Part shown: positions 1-13,330 of the stretch, piece by piece | How positions within the stretch are numbered: the stretch's first letter is position 1 | Layout: every line of letters starts with the position of its first letter | Assembly: GCF_001039355.2 (NCBI RefSeq) | Contig: NW_019775688.1 | Coordinates: 772-64,771, forward strand | DNA length: 64,000 nt | Source of the DNA: Lingula anatina | Lineage: Eukaryota; Brachiopoda; Lingulata; Lingulida; Lingulidae | Reading direction: 5' to 3' | Translations under genes and position numbers: made by a program | The notes under the pieces: model-generated | What the model saw: the letters and a program-made list of their open reading frames with translations, nothing else | Database searches by the model: none | Told to the model about the DNA's origin: nothing

Positions 1-520
1 AATTCTTGAATCAAGGTGCATCTCTAGGGAGAGGTGGGGTTAACAGATTTTCTCGCTTATCCAGGTATCCCTTTGACTGTTTGTCACTTTTAATTGCTTG
101 ACCACAACCCACCACCATCCACACTAAAAATATTCATAAAATATCTGTTTACCTGTTCATCTGTTTACCCCACCTTTACCTGAAGGATAGGTGGTTATAC
201 TTTGATTAGATATTTAATAAATCTTCCTGTACTTGTACTCAATAAAAAAGGAATTTGTTATATAATCATTTGTTTCATGATGAAGTTGTATTAACACACT
301 AAAAATATTCAGAAAATGGATGAAAGATTTGAACTTTGTACTCTTTTCTTTATATTTGTATATATGTATTCTTCGGGGGGGAATCGTCCAGGGGGGGAAT
401 TGTCCTGGGGGGGAATTGTCCGGGGGGAATTGTCCGGGGGGGAATTGTCCTAGAATCAGGTTGCATGACATATGATTACAGGTAACACATTTAACCTGGT
501 TTCACTCTTCTTTATTTCAG
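1..520 (+). other. RBM19: RBM19 intron, 3' part
   Basis: AT-rich sequence upstream of the first recognisable RBM19 exon, ending in a good 3' splice site (pyrimidine tract then CAG at 518-520). It contains a G-rich minisatellite at 375-450. The exon encoding the start of RRM3 must lie upstream of the window. A short segment ending at 64 before GTATCC could formally be an exon end, but its translation does not fit RRM3. Confidence 0.7.
375..450. repeat. G-rich minisatellite, five units of 14-16 bp
   Basis: Five head-to-tail copies of a unit made of 6-7 G followed by AATTGTCC (first copy AATCGTCC), at 375-390, 391-406, 407-421, 422-435 and 436-450. Units differ only in G-run length and one or two bases. 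It lies 70 bp upstream of an RBM19 3' splice site, with the G-rich strand being the transcribed-RNA sense. Five G6-7 runs 8-10 bases apart could form a G-quadruplex in DNA or pre-mRNA. Confidence 0.9.
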
Positions 521-3500
521 GACCACTGGCAGAGGTTCATCTTCCAATAGATACCTTTACCAAGAAAGTGAAGGGGTTTGCTTTCATAACATATGTAATT
601 CCAGAACATGGTGTGAAGGCTTACACAGAATGTGATGGAACAGTTTTCCAGGTAAACAATATCTTTAATGTGAACAGTATCATGTCTACCAACTGTGAGT
701 TACACCTTGGTACATAGTATTTCAGTTCATTTACATTTTTGTTTTTTACTTGTGCTTTATCATTGTTGCATGTGGTTTTCTTTGGCTATCAATGGAGACA
801 TTTTTTCTGCACTTCTAGGGGCGCATGTTGCACATCCTCCCTGCTAAGACCAAGAAAGACCCAAGTGAAGATGCTTCAGGTAAAACCTGAGATCATGCTG
901 ATATTGTCACTATAACATGATAATATAAGTTGAAAATGATAGCTTTAGAGGTGATGAATATGAATCAAAGTGTATTAAAATCGGTCATTTTTCTCTTTTG
1001 TTACATGTTGTATAAATGAAGTTTTATTAAATTTTATATTGAGAAACATTTAAACCTTCACTGTTCATGTCCTGCTGTTGTTTTACTGTAGATGAGTCTT
1101 CCTTCAAGAAGAAAAGACAAGCACAGCAGAAAGCTCATGCTGGAAGGTAAATAGAAATTTATGTGTATGTTTGTAAATGTGAAAGAGATCACAAATAAAA
1201 AAAAAATTTAGGCAAATAAATAAAATTGACATACGTATATTTAGTGATTTGAAATAGATATGTTTAAGCAATGTTTCCGCTTGTTACTATTTGACAAATG
1301 TATTTTTGTTTTTACCTTTTGATGGACCAGTTAAGTTTTATGTGATATTTTAATTGGTTTAGCTCACATAACTGGAACTCTCTGTTCCTTGGTGCTAATG
1401 CTGTGGCTGATGTGATAGCAGAGAAGTATGGCACCTCAAAAAGTCAGTTGTTAGATCCTGTAAGTCAACCCACTTCACCTATATTTCAGTTTAATATTCT
1501 AATTGAATTAGTTAAAATGTAGCATGATTAAAAAAAACTCACACTACATAAATTTGATTTGAAATAATTTTATTGTAACTAACATCTGTCATTATAATAA
1601 TTTGATCTTCTATAGTTTGTCTGGCTCTTCATCTGCCTGTTTATCCTTCAATTCATCTGTCATTTTTCCATCCATCCTTCTATTCGTCCACCTGATATAT
1701 TATTATATCCGTTATAGTTATACACATATACTGTATAAATATTGATATACATTGGTATGATTGTCTACAGATTATCTGCATACATGAGCTAATTCTGTTG
1801 CTGTTTATGTTCCAGGAGTCTAGGCAAAGTGTTGGTGTCAGGATGGCTCTGGGAGAAACACATGTTGTGTCAGAGACCAGAGATTTCCTCACAGAAAATG
1901 GAGTCTCCTTAGAAGCATTCAGTCAAGGAAAGATGGAAAGAAGTAAAACTGTAATGTTGGTGAAAAATCTCCCTTCAGGCACGCCAGCCGAGGAAATCAG
2001 AACTATATTTTCCAAACATGGCACTGTTTCCAGAGTAATTCTCCCTCCTTCAGGAGTGACAGCCATAGTGGAGTTCCTGGAACCTTCAGAGGCCAGAAGA
2101 GCTTTTAGGAATCTGGCATATACCAAAGTAATGCATTTACTGATATTGATTTGAATGTAAAGAAATGGCACCCCAAAGTGTTATCATATCAACAGGTTGA
2201 TTTTGTTTAAATTTCAGTTCTGTGTATACATAGAGTTTTTTTCCAATATCAGATTTTCAGTCATTTTTTATGGTACTTATTTTATTATATATTAGTAATT
2301 TTCCTTTCAGACATGAAGCACATTATCCTGGCGTTAAATATATATATGTCATGGTGTTCTCAGTTTCAGCATGTTCCACTGTATCTGGAGTGGGCTCCAG
2401 TGGGAGTCTTCACTGCACCAGCTCAGGAACAGAACCAGGCAACAGGGGAAGGGAAGGAAAGTGTGGAAAGCAGCGAGGTAGTTATAGTAATGTTGTCTCA
2501 TTCAGAAAAATATAATAATAGATTACAAAATGAGTAAAGTGATCCATCTTAAATGAAAACTTAAATCTCTCACAACATGATCATTTGTAAAAAAAAATTG
2601 CCACTTACCAAACTAATGTCCAATGCATTTCTTTCCATATAAAAAAAAATTGGTGTAAAAAACTTCATTTCCTTTAAATTTAAGTGGGTCGGGCTCATTC
2701 ACCACCTAAGCAATTTTGTCTGGCATACACAAGAATGGTCCTGTATGTTGGCAGTTTCAGCAAAGTCTTTTGTAGACTCTCTAAAATTGATTTCCTGTTG
2801 GTAAGTTTTTTATTTTCTTTATTTTCAATAAAGATGACAGGAGAAGAGAACCCAAGGTTAGCTGATAAAGAAGAGGAAGAAGATGAAGAGGCTGTTAATG
2901 AACCAGGAAGCACTTTGTTTGTTAAGAACTTGAATTTTGATACCACTGATGAGGGACTGAAACAGGTATATTGGTGTAGGTGGTGGGGGAGAAAGAATTG
3001 ACAACCTCTGTTATTGTTTCATGTGCGCTTATTTTTGTATGAATACAGTTGGTAATAATTATTATTTTATCTAAATGTGGTTCTTAAGTGCCAAAAATTA
3101 GATCACAATTTGGATTTTATAATATACTCATGCTTTTTACAGAGAGTTTGATTTTTAATAACAATAGTTGCATATCAAACAGAACAAGCTTTCCATTTGT
3201 TTTCTTTATTTCAGTTTTTCAGTAGTGTTGGTAAAGTTAAAGTTGCAACAGTTGCTAAAAAGAAAGACATGAAAAAACCAGGGAATTTTCTCTCTATGGG
3301 CTATGGTTTTGTTGAGTTCAGAGGTAAACCAGATGCCATGAAGGCTTTGAAGCAGTTGCAGCATAACAAACTAGATGGACATAGTGTGGAACTAAAAATA
3401 TCAGAAAGAACAACATTGTAAGTGATATATGTTTCACCAAATTCTATGTTTAACATTTTGTATACACTGAGTAGCATCTAACAAACTGTCAGTCATATTT

Positions 3501-6500
3501 AACCAACATCACCTGTGCTGTCTGTCCAATCTTCAGTAGCCAAGGGTATATAGCAACTTCCTCTCCCTATCCAGAACACATTTAAACAGAATGGTGCCCA
3601 AGTGACCCAAAATTAACCTTGATTAGGAACAGCGAATTAGATTTCTCCTTTCATAAAGCAGCTAAGAAATATGGAGACTTGAAAGTGTAATGCAGACTGA
3701 TTGTGATCTTGGATGTATAACATAACAATTACAGCGCATAAAACATCAAAATTGAAAAACTTTACGGGCTCAATAACATGATGAGGAAATGATGTAAATG
3801 ATGCTATTCTGCATACAGAGGATGTGTTAAACAGACTGTCACATCTAACGTGCCTTCCATATCTAAAACACTGCCTGCAACCTCTTAAACTCTGCCCAAC
3901 ATTCTGTTTCACAAATATCACTTCATTGGAAATGTTGATGAAATTTGTAACTGTTCCTGTTATTTCAGACAAAAGCAACCAACAAGTAGCAAAAAGTCCG
4001 CGTCAAAAAAACAAACATCAACGAAGGTGCTAATCAGGAATATTCCATTTGAAGCATCCCTCAAGGAAATCAGAGAACTTTTCAGGTAACATTCAGAACC
4101 ATTAGAATTACTGCCATCAGTATGGAAAAAGATGCAGTGATAATGGTTTCATATGTTTAGTACAAGGAGATGTAGCAGTGGTTCTAAAAAGTTGCATGTA
4201 AAGAAATGTAAGATATAACATTCTAATGTAAAATTGTATTTAAAGTAGAGAGAGAAGTAGTATAGTAGAGTGTAGAAGAGAGATAAACTGATAAATAACC
4301 AGCGTATTAGAGTGACCATTGCTTAGGACCCCTGTGAAGTTCAGCTGTCTTCTCTACCACACTCAGCTCCCCAGTAGCACACAGTGCAAGCACATTAAAC
4401 TTCTCATTACCATTCAATTAGAGATCGCCAAATCAGTTGTGGCAGGTCCATTATGTAAAATGAGGACGCTGGAATTGATATTTTGGCTGACATGAAGCTA
4501 GATGGGAACCTAATTTAAAGAAGTCAGATTTTATTTTCTTTCATTTTCTTGCAGTACTTTTGGCGAGATTAAATCAGTTCGTCTGCCTAAAAAACTCAGT
4601 GGGACCGGTAGTCATCGTGGATTTGGCTTTGTTGACTTCTTGTCAAAACAGGATGCAAAGGTATATACACTATTTTTTTCATTACCTGCCAAATGTTATT
4701 CTAAAAATAACAGATTTTTTTCACTTTCTTATTTCTTATATTTAATATCAGGGAAGAATTATGGTGCTGGTATTCTATTGTTCCTTGTATTTACTCAAGT
4801 TCTGTCCATGCGAGAGTTATCACGCCTTGACTATTCCATTCATTCATTACAAGATCTATCAGTGTCACTGAGGAGGTAAAATGAAATGTAGTTTGTGAAG
4901 AATGATTTAGCATCTTAGATTGACACAGACCTGTAACGGGAGCATGTTGATTCAGTGAGGAAAAGAATGAAAACTGCAATACAAATCAATACAATGTGTG
5001 AAATAAAAAAGAAAGGCTTTTTGATTCATTGCTGCATGTCACTATTCAAAGCAGCCCAACTTCTTTTTCTGAATGGAAACATTCATCAAATGATTTCTTT
5101 TATAGAATGCCTATTTCATGTGGAAAGAATGTATGTAGGCTGAGGTGGAAGACGAGACAATGCAGATGAAACAAAAACTGTGGCTTGGAAATTTAATCTA
5201 TTTCAAACACCTATATCACTTCACATCACCCCGTGGGCCAAAAATAGAATATTGCTTGGCTTTTTTATCTTGAGAGTCTGAGAATTTTATTTGTGAAACT
5301 TTTTTTAATGGGAGGGAAATTTTGCTAGGTTATTAATAAAGAGTATTAGAAAATAGTATAATAATTCTCTAAAAAGGCATATGGTGACAAATTATCTGTG
5401 TGTGAAATACTCTGCAAAATAGATATTGGTGGTTATCTATAAAATACTCAATTTTTGTTATACAAAACATTTACCCCTATGCCTTTAAAACATTTTGCTC
5501 TTGCATGTTCAAAGATTTAATACTATATTATGATGGAGCATCTCTGAATCATTCCATTTTTTTTTTTTTTTTTACATTAAAAGATTTCAAATTACACCTC
5601 TGCTTAATAAAAAGGGGAAATAAAAGTTTGGAATGTATTTTCCATTGTGAAGGAAACATCTCGGTATACAAGTCCTTCCTTTGTCCACACACCATAGCGC
5701 AGCGCTGTGTGACTCACTTTGTGTCATGTTGTGCATGCAAATGGCCCTAATGTAGCTGTTGTAAAATTTTTCATGTCTACTAAATTGTGGTGCTTTTACA
5801 GTTTTTCTTTTCTTTATATTTATTGTCCTCCATTTTAGATCAGCTAACCTTTTGCGTGAACTCTTAATGGGTGTCCGTGCCATCCCATTGTCCGCACCAT
5901 CCTAAACTAAGACAGTGAGTTCACCACAGGGTAGCTCAGTGCAGCCTGATAATAAACAACACACTTAATACTCCACTGCAATATTTTATTGTATCTTAAC
6001 TGGTTATTAAGTATTCGGGACCAATCAACCCTGGTGTAAGCCTGCACAATGTATCATTTGGTGAGTGTTTACCTACGTCTGCCTGAGTGGCGCGGGACAA
6101 TTCACAGGATATCTCTATTGCCCAGGTGAGAAGGGACGGGTTTGTGAAGACTCATCCTTTGCATCGCCCAGGCATTGTTCCAGGAGGCAATTGGCTTTCA
6201 ACACAAATGTGAACACCGACAATTTATGCCTCCAGTCACACCTGAGATTTAGATCCAGGCTTAGATAATGCCAATGCTTCATTTACCACCTTGGAGATAA
6301 GATCTTAACTACTGGGATTTTACCTGAATGAATTATGTTGATTACTGTTTAAATCATTATCATTATTCTATAAAGTGAAATTCAATGTGGCAGCCCCTTT
6401 TTCTTTCCTTCTTTACTGCTGTTTCATCTGTATTTTTTATGGAGTGTAGAGGTTTTCAAAATGTTGTATGCTGTAGCACATTTTTATGTCATATTTCTTT

Positions 6501-8048
6501 TGAAAATGAGAAATTAAAACCAGGTTACAGGAAATACTTCCTCATTCTCACCACTTTAAGTGTTTTTTAAATATTAAGATTAGTGCAGCAGATAATAATC
6601 TATAAAAATAATTTGAATTGTTTATCAGATAATTCATACTCTAGAGTATTAGTCACAAAATGTTTTGAGGTGAATATAGGTTAGTTTTAGGGAATATTAT
6701 TTTTTGTGAAGAAAAATTATTAAAGTAGAAATATTGCAAACCAACTCATGATGTTATAGTTCTGTTATGATTTACAAAAAGAAATTAAATAGATTGAAGC
6801 CCAAAAAATCTTTGACATATAAAAAACATTTTTTTCCTTGTCTTACTTCTTAGATTTAATTATTTTTGAATTACCTGAATTTGTTTTCTCACTTTAAAAT
6901 CCTGTTTATATACATATTCGTACTGAAGAAAACCAGTTGAGCTACATGATAATTTCTGTTCAGAGAGCCTTCAATGCCCTGTGTCACAGCACTCACTTAT
7001 TTGGCAGACGTCTGGTATTAGAATGGGCCGATACTGAGGAAACGGTGGAGCAGCTGAGAAAGAAAACTGCTGAACATTTCCATGAAGGTCAGAATTTTTA
7101 ATATTTCAAAATATTATTAGTATTTGTATAAAAAATTATTTTCAATCATAGTTAAATATTTCAGTCAAAATAATAAATTTCCAGTCTTATTAAAAAGTCA
7201 AAATAAAAGGAGATAAGTATTTTCTATAGTAAAATAAAAAATAGCAATGAATGAGGTAGATATGTGTCATGTAAATCAGTGTTTCTTAATCATTTAATTC
7301 ACAATGTGCTGTGGTGATTGATATCTGTGTCAGTTGATTTTATGAAAACTACTGTTATACATTTACAAACTAAAATCTCACATGCTGATTGATAAGAGAA
7401 AGAGAAATGTTTCCTCTACAAGGCTATGTTGTGATTAATTTGCTTGCCTTACACGCGTGACTACAAAGGTGGTACAGTTATTTATTTGACACAAATAACT
7501 TCCTGATTGTTCAAGTGAAGTCTGCATGGACTAAGCCAGACTTGTGAAGTATTTTAATGTATTTTTAGTTTATCAATGAAAGCTAAGGCTAAATGCCTTT
7601 CCGTCATTTTATTTCATTGTGAAAAAAATGCCAAGGAGTTCTTCAAATAAGAAATCTATATTTATCTTAGGCTATTATTTGCAACTTTCAAATAGGATGT
7701 GAACCAGATGAAGTGCTGAGATGAAATGCTATACTTATATTCTGCATTTAGTGTGGCTGTTGATTGATCTATTGATTGATTGTATAACAACTGCACACCG
7801 GATATCACTTCTCTGGAATTAAATCTTGATAAAATCTCTAAAATGTCTATTGTTGCATTATCTTGGAATCAAATCGAAATGAAGCCCATTCGAGATTTTT
7901 CATTTCCAACAAAGATTACCAAGTCTATGAAGAACTTGGATGAATTTTTTTTCATTCAGTTTCATTTTATTATTTCTCAGATGTTCCCAGGAAAAAGAAG
8001 AAGAAGTCAGATTTGATGGAGGACCTCCAGGCAGGTGGAGGTGATTGA
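521..8048 (+). CDS. RBM19: RBM19, 3' part (RRM3 second half to stop), 12 exons
   Basis: RBM19 (yeast Mrd1) is a nucleolar multi-RRM protein needed for pre-rRNA processing and small-subunit assembly (family knowledge). Coding exons, all GT-AG and phase-consistent: 521-651, 819-879, 1092-1146, 1363-1459, 1816-2127, 2364-2477, 2834-2965, 3215-3417, 3969-4085, 4555-4660, 6964-7087, 7981-8048 (TGA 8046-8048), giving 505 residues here. Order: RRM3 second half (RNP1 KGFAFITY), linker with SHNWNSLFLGANAVAD, RRM4 about 159-232 (RNP2 VMLVKNL, degenerate RNP1), acidic linker, RRM5 about 283-366 (LFVKNL; MGYGFVEF), RRM6 about 388-468 (VLIRNI; RGFGFVDF), then a Lys-rich tail (PRKKKKKSD). Alignment from memory with the human protein is nearly gap-free. 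The N-terminal half (RRM1, RRM2, start of RRM3) lies upstream of the window. The 3' splice site at 2833 ends in ATAAAG and is weak. Coding exons are strongly CpG-depleted, suggesting germline gene-body methylation. Confidence 0.96.
4661..6963 (+). other. RBM19: RBM19 intron within RRM6 (2.3 kb)
   Basis: The largest RBM19 intron in the window, interrupting RRM6 after QDAK. It is AT-rich with a 15-base T run near 5558 and short chance reading frames. I see no exon, RNA gene or transposon in it. Confidence 0.6.
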
Positions 8049-8452
8049 AGGTATGCTGTGTTAATATTCTTGCACCTTCCCATAGCCTCAGCCTGTCATC
8101 AGGGAGGGAGATGTAGTCTTAGCATGCAGCACAGGTCCCATGGCGGTTAGCCACTGCTTGAGATGGGCAGGATGAAAGTCAGGGAGTGTGTGTGGGGGGG
8201 GGGATCCATATTTTTCCTCCATTTCTTAAATTATGCATTAGTTGTTTTTTTTTCTTTGCCATTGTTATTCTTATTATTGCCTTTGGTCAGGAGAATTGGG
8301 TACTTAGTAAGTTTAATTACTTCAGACTGTGTGAGCTGTTTAGGGAATTTTGTCTATAATTCCAAGTGTTGGCTTTGTGTGAGTCACAAAGGTTGCTGCT
8401 GCATGCTTGTTTTTGAAATGATGATTTTTACTGCTGTCAAGGAAATGTGGTC

Positions 8453-8458
8453 AATAAA
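8453..8458 (+). terminator. RBM19: Candidate RBM19 polyadenylation signal
   Basis: First AATAAA downstream of the RBM19 stop, about 405 bases after it. A second AATAAA is at 9135-9140. A GT two bases after the stop-codon exon (8052-8053, AAGGTATGC) could be a donor for a 3' UTR intron, so the true end cannot be fixed without transcripts. Confidence 0.35.
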
Positions 8459-11400
8459 CCTCCCAGGGCTCAAACATTGAACCCGGTGCCCCTTATGGCA
8501 GAAGAATAATTTTGATACATTTTACAGTGTGATCTGTAGTCAACCAAAAAATATGACTGGGGGCTATTTTCTTTTTGTGCCAATCAAAAGGTCCCCGGTG
8601 GTCAAACGATTTAAGAGAGAAGGCTCCTTTAGGATTTTTTAAAATCACAACAAAGCCTGGGCATACTTTTGTTAGATCTATTACTTCTAAGACATCAATG
8701 AGATTCTTAGCTGAGGGGAGGAGATTTTGGGAGAGTTGTAATTTTGTTTCCTTTCAAGTATCAGTTTATTGGTAAATATAACAGGTGACACGATTCTGTG
8801 GGTTGAAACTTGACCATATTACTGTGTGTTTATGAACGTGCGAGAATGAAAAAGTTTATGTTGAACTCATTCTTGTTGTTATTTACCCCGCCCACAGCTT
8901 TGTGGGCCATTCCAGCCTATTGGCCACTGCTTACTGCTGTGTACAGCCAGGATAATGTAGTGCACCTTTTTTGCTCATTTGATTGAAACCTTTGAACTTG
9001 GTATGGATAGGACAATACTGTATCGTTGGTGTGATAGTGGAATAGCTTTATAAAATTGGACCTTTTTTTTTTCAGACTAATGCGCCTGTAATTTTGAGTG
9101 AATTAAAATAGTATAATTATATGTCATTTGATTGAATAAAGAGAATTTTTGTCTGAAAGAGTGACAGGTCTGGGTTGTGTAAAGGCCATGTTATGTTATT
9201 ATAAACAACGCAGACAAGCTAAACACACAAAGTTTCCATTGTGTCACAAGAATACTCTTGCCTCCCCTTCATACAATGTTGGGTGTCCTATGATTTATTT
9301 ACAGCTTTGCTAACTTCACAAAATTTGAGCACGGAGAATTGATAAGTTTGAAAAGCAGAAAAACAGTGGTGAACTGAGTGGTGCCAAGACATTGTCTCTG
9401 TGTGGATTTTACCCGAGGCTGAGATCTAAGCCGCAGATTTGGCCCACAAAATGTCCACTGTCATGCTTTCTATTCAGAGTCTGATGTTTTCATAACTTTG
9501 ATATTTGGTTTGATTTCTCCACCTATTGAGAGCAAGGAAACAATGGAATATGGCTATAATGTGGTGCACTGAACTGATATGATGATGCTGAATTGACGCA
9601 GTTTTATTGCTTTTTATGGTTCCTGCTGAAAATTCTTCTTTTTTTCCATTGGCATCTGCGTTATTACTTTTAATAAAAAGTAAACAGAAATTATATTTCA
9701 GATTCACATGGCTATTATGTATTGCCCGTCTTAGATAAACAAACTCGACTGAATTGCCTGCCTTGATCTGATGACTTGATATTTGAAGGAGCTTAGATCA
9801 CGGTGTTTAATGTGCAGTGAAATAATTTCCCTTGGACTGTATTTAACATAAACGTAAGCTGTATTGAAGTAATTTCCTAATTCTTGTGTCACCTAGGTGT
9901 GCAGCTTCCAGGTAGGCAGTAGTTCCAGTTTGCTTGGTTTGCCAAGGAATAGCAAGCTCTGTGTACCTTGCACTCATACTACAACACTTTGTTCATTGAG
10001 GAAATTAGGGATTTCTTGAGTAATTAACTCTTCAATGGTTTTCATGCAAACAAGCACAGAGCTGACATGTTTTCCAGGCACAGTGATCAGTCATGGCAAA
10101 ATCTTAGAAATAATTCAAAGTTTCTGCGTCAGGAAAAAAGTTGACTTGAAGCTTGTGTACAGTACGTGAGTTAATTTCCTCGGCCTTTGTAGCCGTCATG
10201 TGTCAGTTGCAATCAAACGCCTAAAGATCATGGTAATTGGAAATGAATAGAAGGTGATATCAAGAGAGGCAGGGGCAAATCTACAGAGAATAGATGGTGT
10301 GCGCTTCACTAGACCTTCGTCAAAGGGATGGCCCTAATCTCATTTATTTTCTATGCAGTGAAAGGGAAGCCATGACAATGGGGAGATAGCGCTGATTGGT
10401 TAAGAGGCAGCCGCACAATGCTCATGTGAATACCCCCGATTTTAAGTGCAGTCCATTTGGTATCTTGTAAATAATATCTTTGATGCCGTGCTATCTTCCC
10501 ATACCTGTGCCCAAAGAATACATGGTGGAAAAAAAACTTTCCATTGAGAGGCTTTATTGTAAATCATATTGCTTCTGTTTGAATGGAGATCTAAGGGGTT
10601 TGGGGACCTGTTTTGGAAGCTTCATTGGCTCTTAACCACGATGTGTTTTGATTGCTCATCAGGCGTAAAGACACCAAGGGTTGGCCTGCACAAATAGTAG
10701 GATGATTTTCATTGGATTACCACAAAGGATGCGTCTCACAGAGAAAACCTGCAGAGTTAGTATTGATTTCATTGGACGATTATTCCATCTCAGATAACTC
10801 GGGTGCACTGTATGTTCCCTCAGAATGGCTTTCGTACTACTTCCCTTCTATTGGATAAGAATGCTAGTTAGCAAATTAATGATAAAATTGAGTATTTGAG
10901 AGTCAGCCATGTAATTACCCTCCCTGCTGCTGCACTGCTAGATAATCTGATGTTAAGCTTACTTGAAACAAACTGTCGATAAATATGAATTCCAACAAGG
11001 CATATGCTGAGCACACTGCATAGTTGAGTGCCCCAAGATACATTAGCTATTACTAGAAAGAATAGGCAACCCCCAGGGAATTGTGCAGGAAGATTTGTTA
11101 TGAGACTCAAATCACAGCCAGCGAACTTGTGTATTTACATGATCAATAGAAAGTGATAACTTAATAATCCAGTTTGAATATAGAACCGCACTCCCCTGAG
11201 AGACCAGCCCATTTAATATACACTTCTAACTGCGACAAACATGTGAATAAAATATGCCATGTTTTACAAACTAGATTATTTCATTATCATATATATTGCT
11301 AATTTTCTCCCAGATTTCTTTTTTCATTCCTTTATGTTTTCTTCTTAGTATTAATTGCTGGAAGTAAAAAGGATGTTCTGAAATATAAAGATGTTGGAGT

Positions 11401-13029
11401 TTTTTAATCAAAACCATAACAGTTAGATATCAGTCATTACACTTTTTTCCTTGAAACATGGAGTAAATGAAGTAAAGAAAAAGTGCTGGAAAAAACGGAG
11501 TCCGGGATATGGACTTCCCTTTCTGCCTATATTCACACTCAGCCATGTGGATGTAAAATGTGAAATGAGCAGGCAGTTTCACCATAGGGTAAAGTGTTGC
11601 CATGACAACTGGAAATCAACCCAAGTTGTCTTGCCCATGCATGGCCTGTCTTGATTACCGTCACCAGTGGCTTGTGAAGTTGTTCACCTTGGGGGATGGT
11701 CAGAAAACTACAGTGGAGGCCCCTGGTGAATGTCCCGTCTATTTATATGCCAGGCTATTTTCAATAAGAAACTACTCAACAGGAAATGTGTCCATTTACC
11801 TTGAGTAATTTTTTACACTGTTGTAAACTCTCAATTTGACTTGCAATTCCTTGCCATACAAGCACCCTTATGTAGCTTAGTTGGGAGGCGGGGCATCTGT
11901 TATGTTGGAGAAAAGGGAGATTGACAAAGCTGGGTTCACTAAATTTGTTTAGATGAATCAAAATAGAAAAAAAAATTCCCAGGCCTGAACCCCCATAAGC
12001 AGAGACTTGATTGGAACCCCTCCTGGGCGATGCCACCCACCACTCATTGTCTTGACTGCTGAAATTGGGAACTAGGGAATAAAAAGTTGGTGAAGTAGGG
12101 GGGTTGCCGTCATGTGTCTATTTGTTATAGCCAGCAGCTATTATTTTTTTGTTAAAACCAAACCTAATGTGACTTCAGTTTGATTTTTTTTTTTTTGTCA
12201 GGGCATTGATGATTTTTTTTACAAAATCTTGAATCATTGATCCTTTTTGTAGTCCATTAAGTCATTTAGGAAAAATTGCCTTGCCTTTTTTCTACAAATA
12301 ATTGTACTATTAAAAAAGGAATACTTAGTAAATAAAGATGGCTATAATTAGAAGATCAAAGAGACATCAGATGACAAGATAATCCAATGAATATTTTGGT
12401 CCTTGATCACTTTTTATCCAGCTGTGAGAACAATGGTTGTTTTACTCACTACATCGCAGATCTGGTGAAGAGATTACTAAATGGAAAATTGTGATCATTT
12501 TTATTTACACAAGCTTCACTTACATGGGTCCTAACATAGTTAGCTTACACAACAAAGACTCACAATGCATGTCAATAAAGGTAGTAAAGTGAAAACTGAA
12601 TAATCTGTTTAAAGGAAAAGTTCTCAGTTTCCTGCGACACTCCCATGCATAAAGCAGAAGAAAAACTGTCTGTTTGCTCACAAACTGGGATTAATTTGTT
12701 ATATCTAATGTAGCTTTGTGACAGTCAGAGTAAAGTGGCCACTTAATAGAAAGGCAGACTTCTAAAGAAATGGACTCAAAGAGCCTAAGTGTTTTTTTTT
12801 ATATCTTTTTGAACTCTCCCATAATATGAGTTATGGATACATTTTTGTTGATAAACAGTGACTGTTTGACATGCATTTTTTTTTCAAAAATTAATTTTAC
12901 CTCTTTAAGATGATGATGTTAAATGAGAATTAGACAAAAAAAGTGAAAAATGTTATCTTACTTGTTCAGATCAATACTTAACAGACATATCAAATGTTTT
13001 AAAACATTTCAAAATGCATTCTCTGAAAT

Positions 13030-13330
13030 GCATTGCTGTGGAAATCGGACGTATTGTGTCCACTCATTAGTTCTCATTTTCCAGCATTACCCAATGTTCT
13101 AACATAACTGTGGTATTAGTCCTATATTGTCCTCGGATTAATCCCGCTGAATACGGATAGTTTTTCAAAGTAATTATACTGTTATCTTGCTCTATCCCTG
13201 AGCCTTACAAGATAATTACAGTGCCCAGAAAGTGATAGCAGGTGGCATGCGGCTTGCTGCACTTCTGAAATGATAATTAAACTTTTGTCCAGCCAGATTG
13301 GAGATATAGGGCATTGGAGCTCTCCAGTGA
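13030..13330. promoter_or_regulatory. Enhancer-like block with overlapping paired-type homeodomain sites
   Basis: More balanced composition than its surroundings and several homeodomain-type motifs. These include the palindrome GGATTAATCC at 13135-13144 (two overlapping TAATCC sites of the Otx/Gsc type) and repeated AATTA/TAATTA cores (13170-13280). Conservation cannot be tested here; this is a composition- and motif-based guess. Confidence 0.25.

Noticed and set aside
47-64. Possible preceding RBM19 exon ending before GTATCC
   Set aside because: The frame required by the exon at 521 gives DFLAYP before GPLAEV, which does not fit the usual F-x-x-(Y/F)-G-P-L of RRM3.
5925-6010. tRNA A-box-like GGTAGCTCAGT
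   Set aside because: No B box or TPsiC arm follows and no cloverleaf can be drawn.
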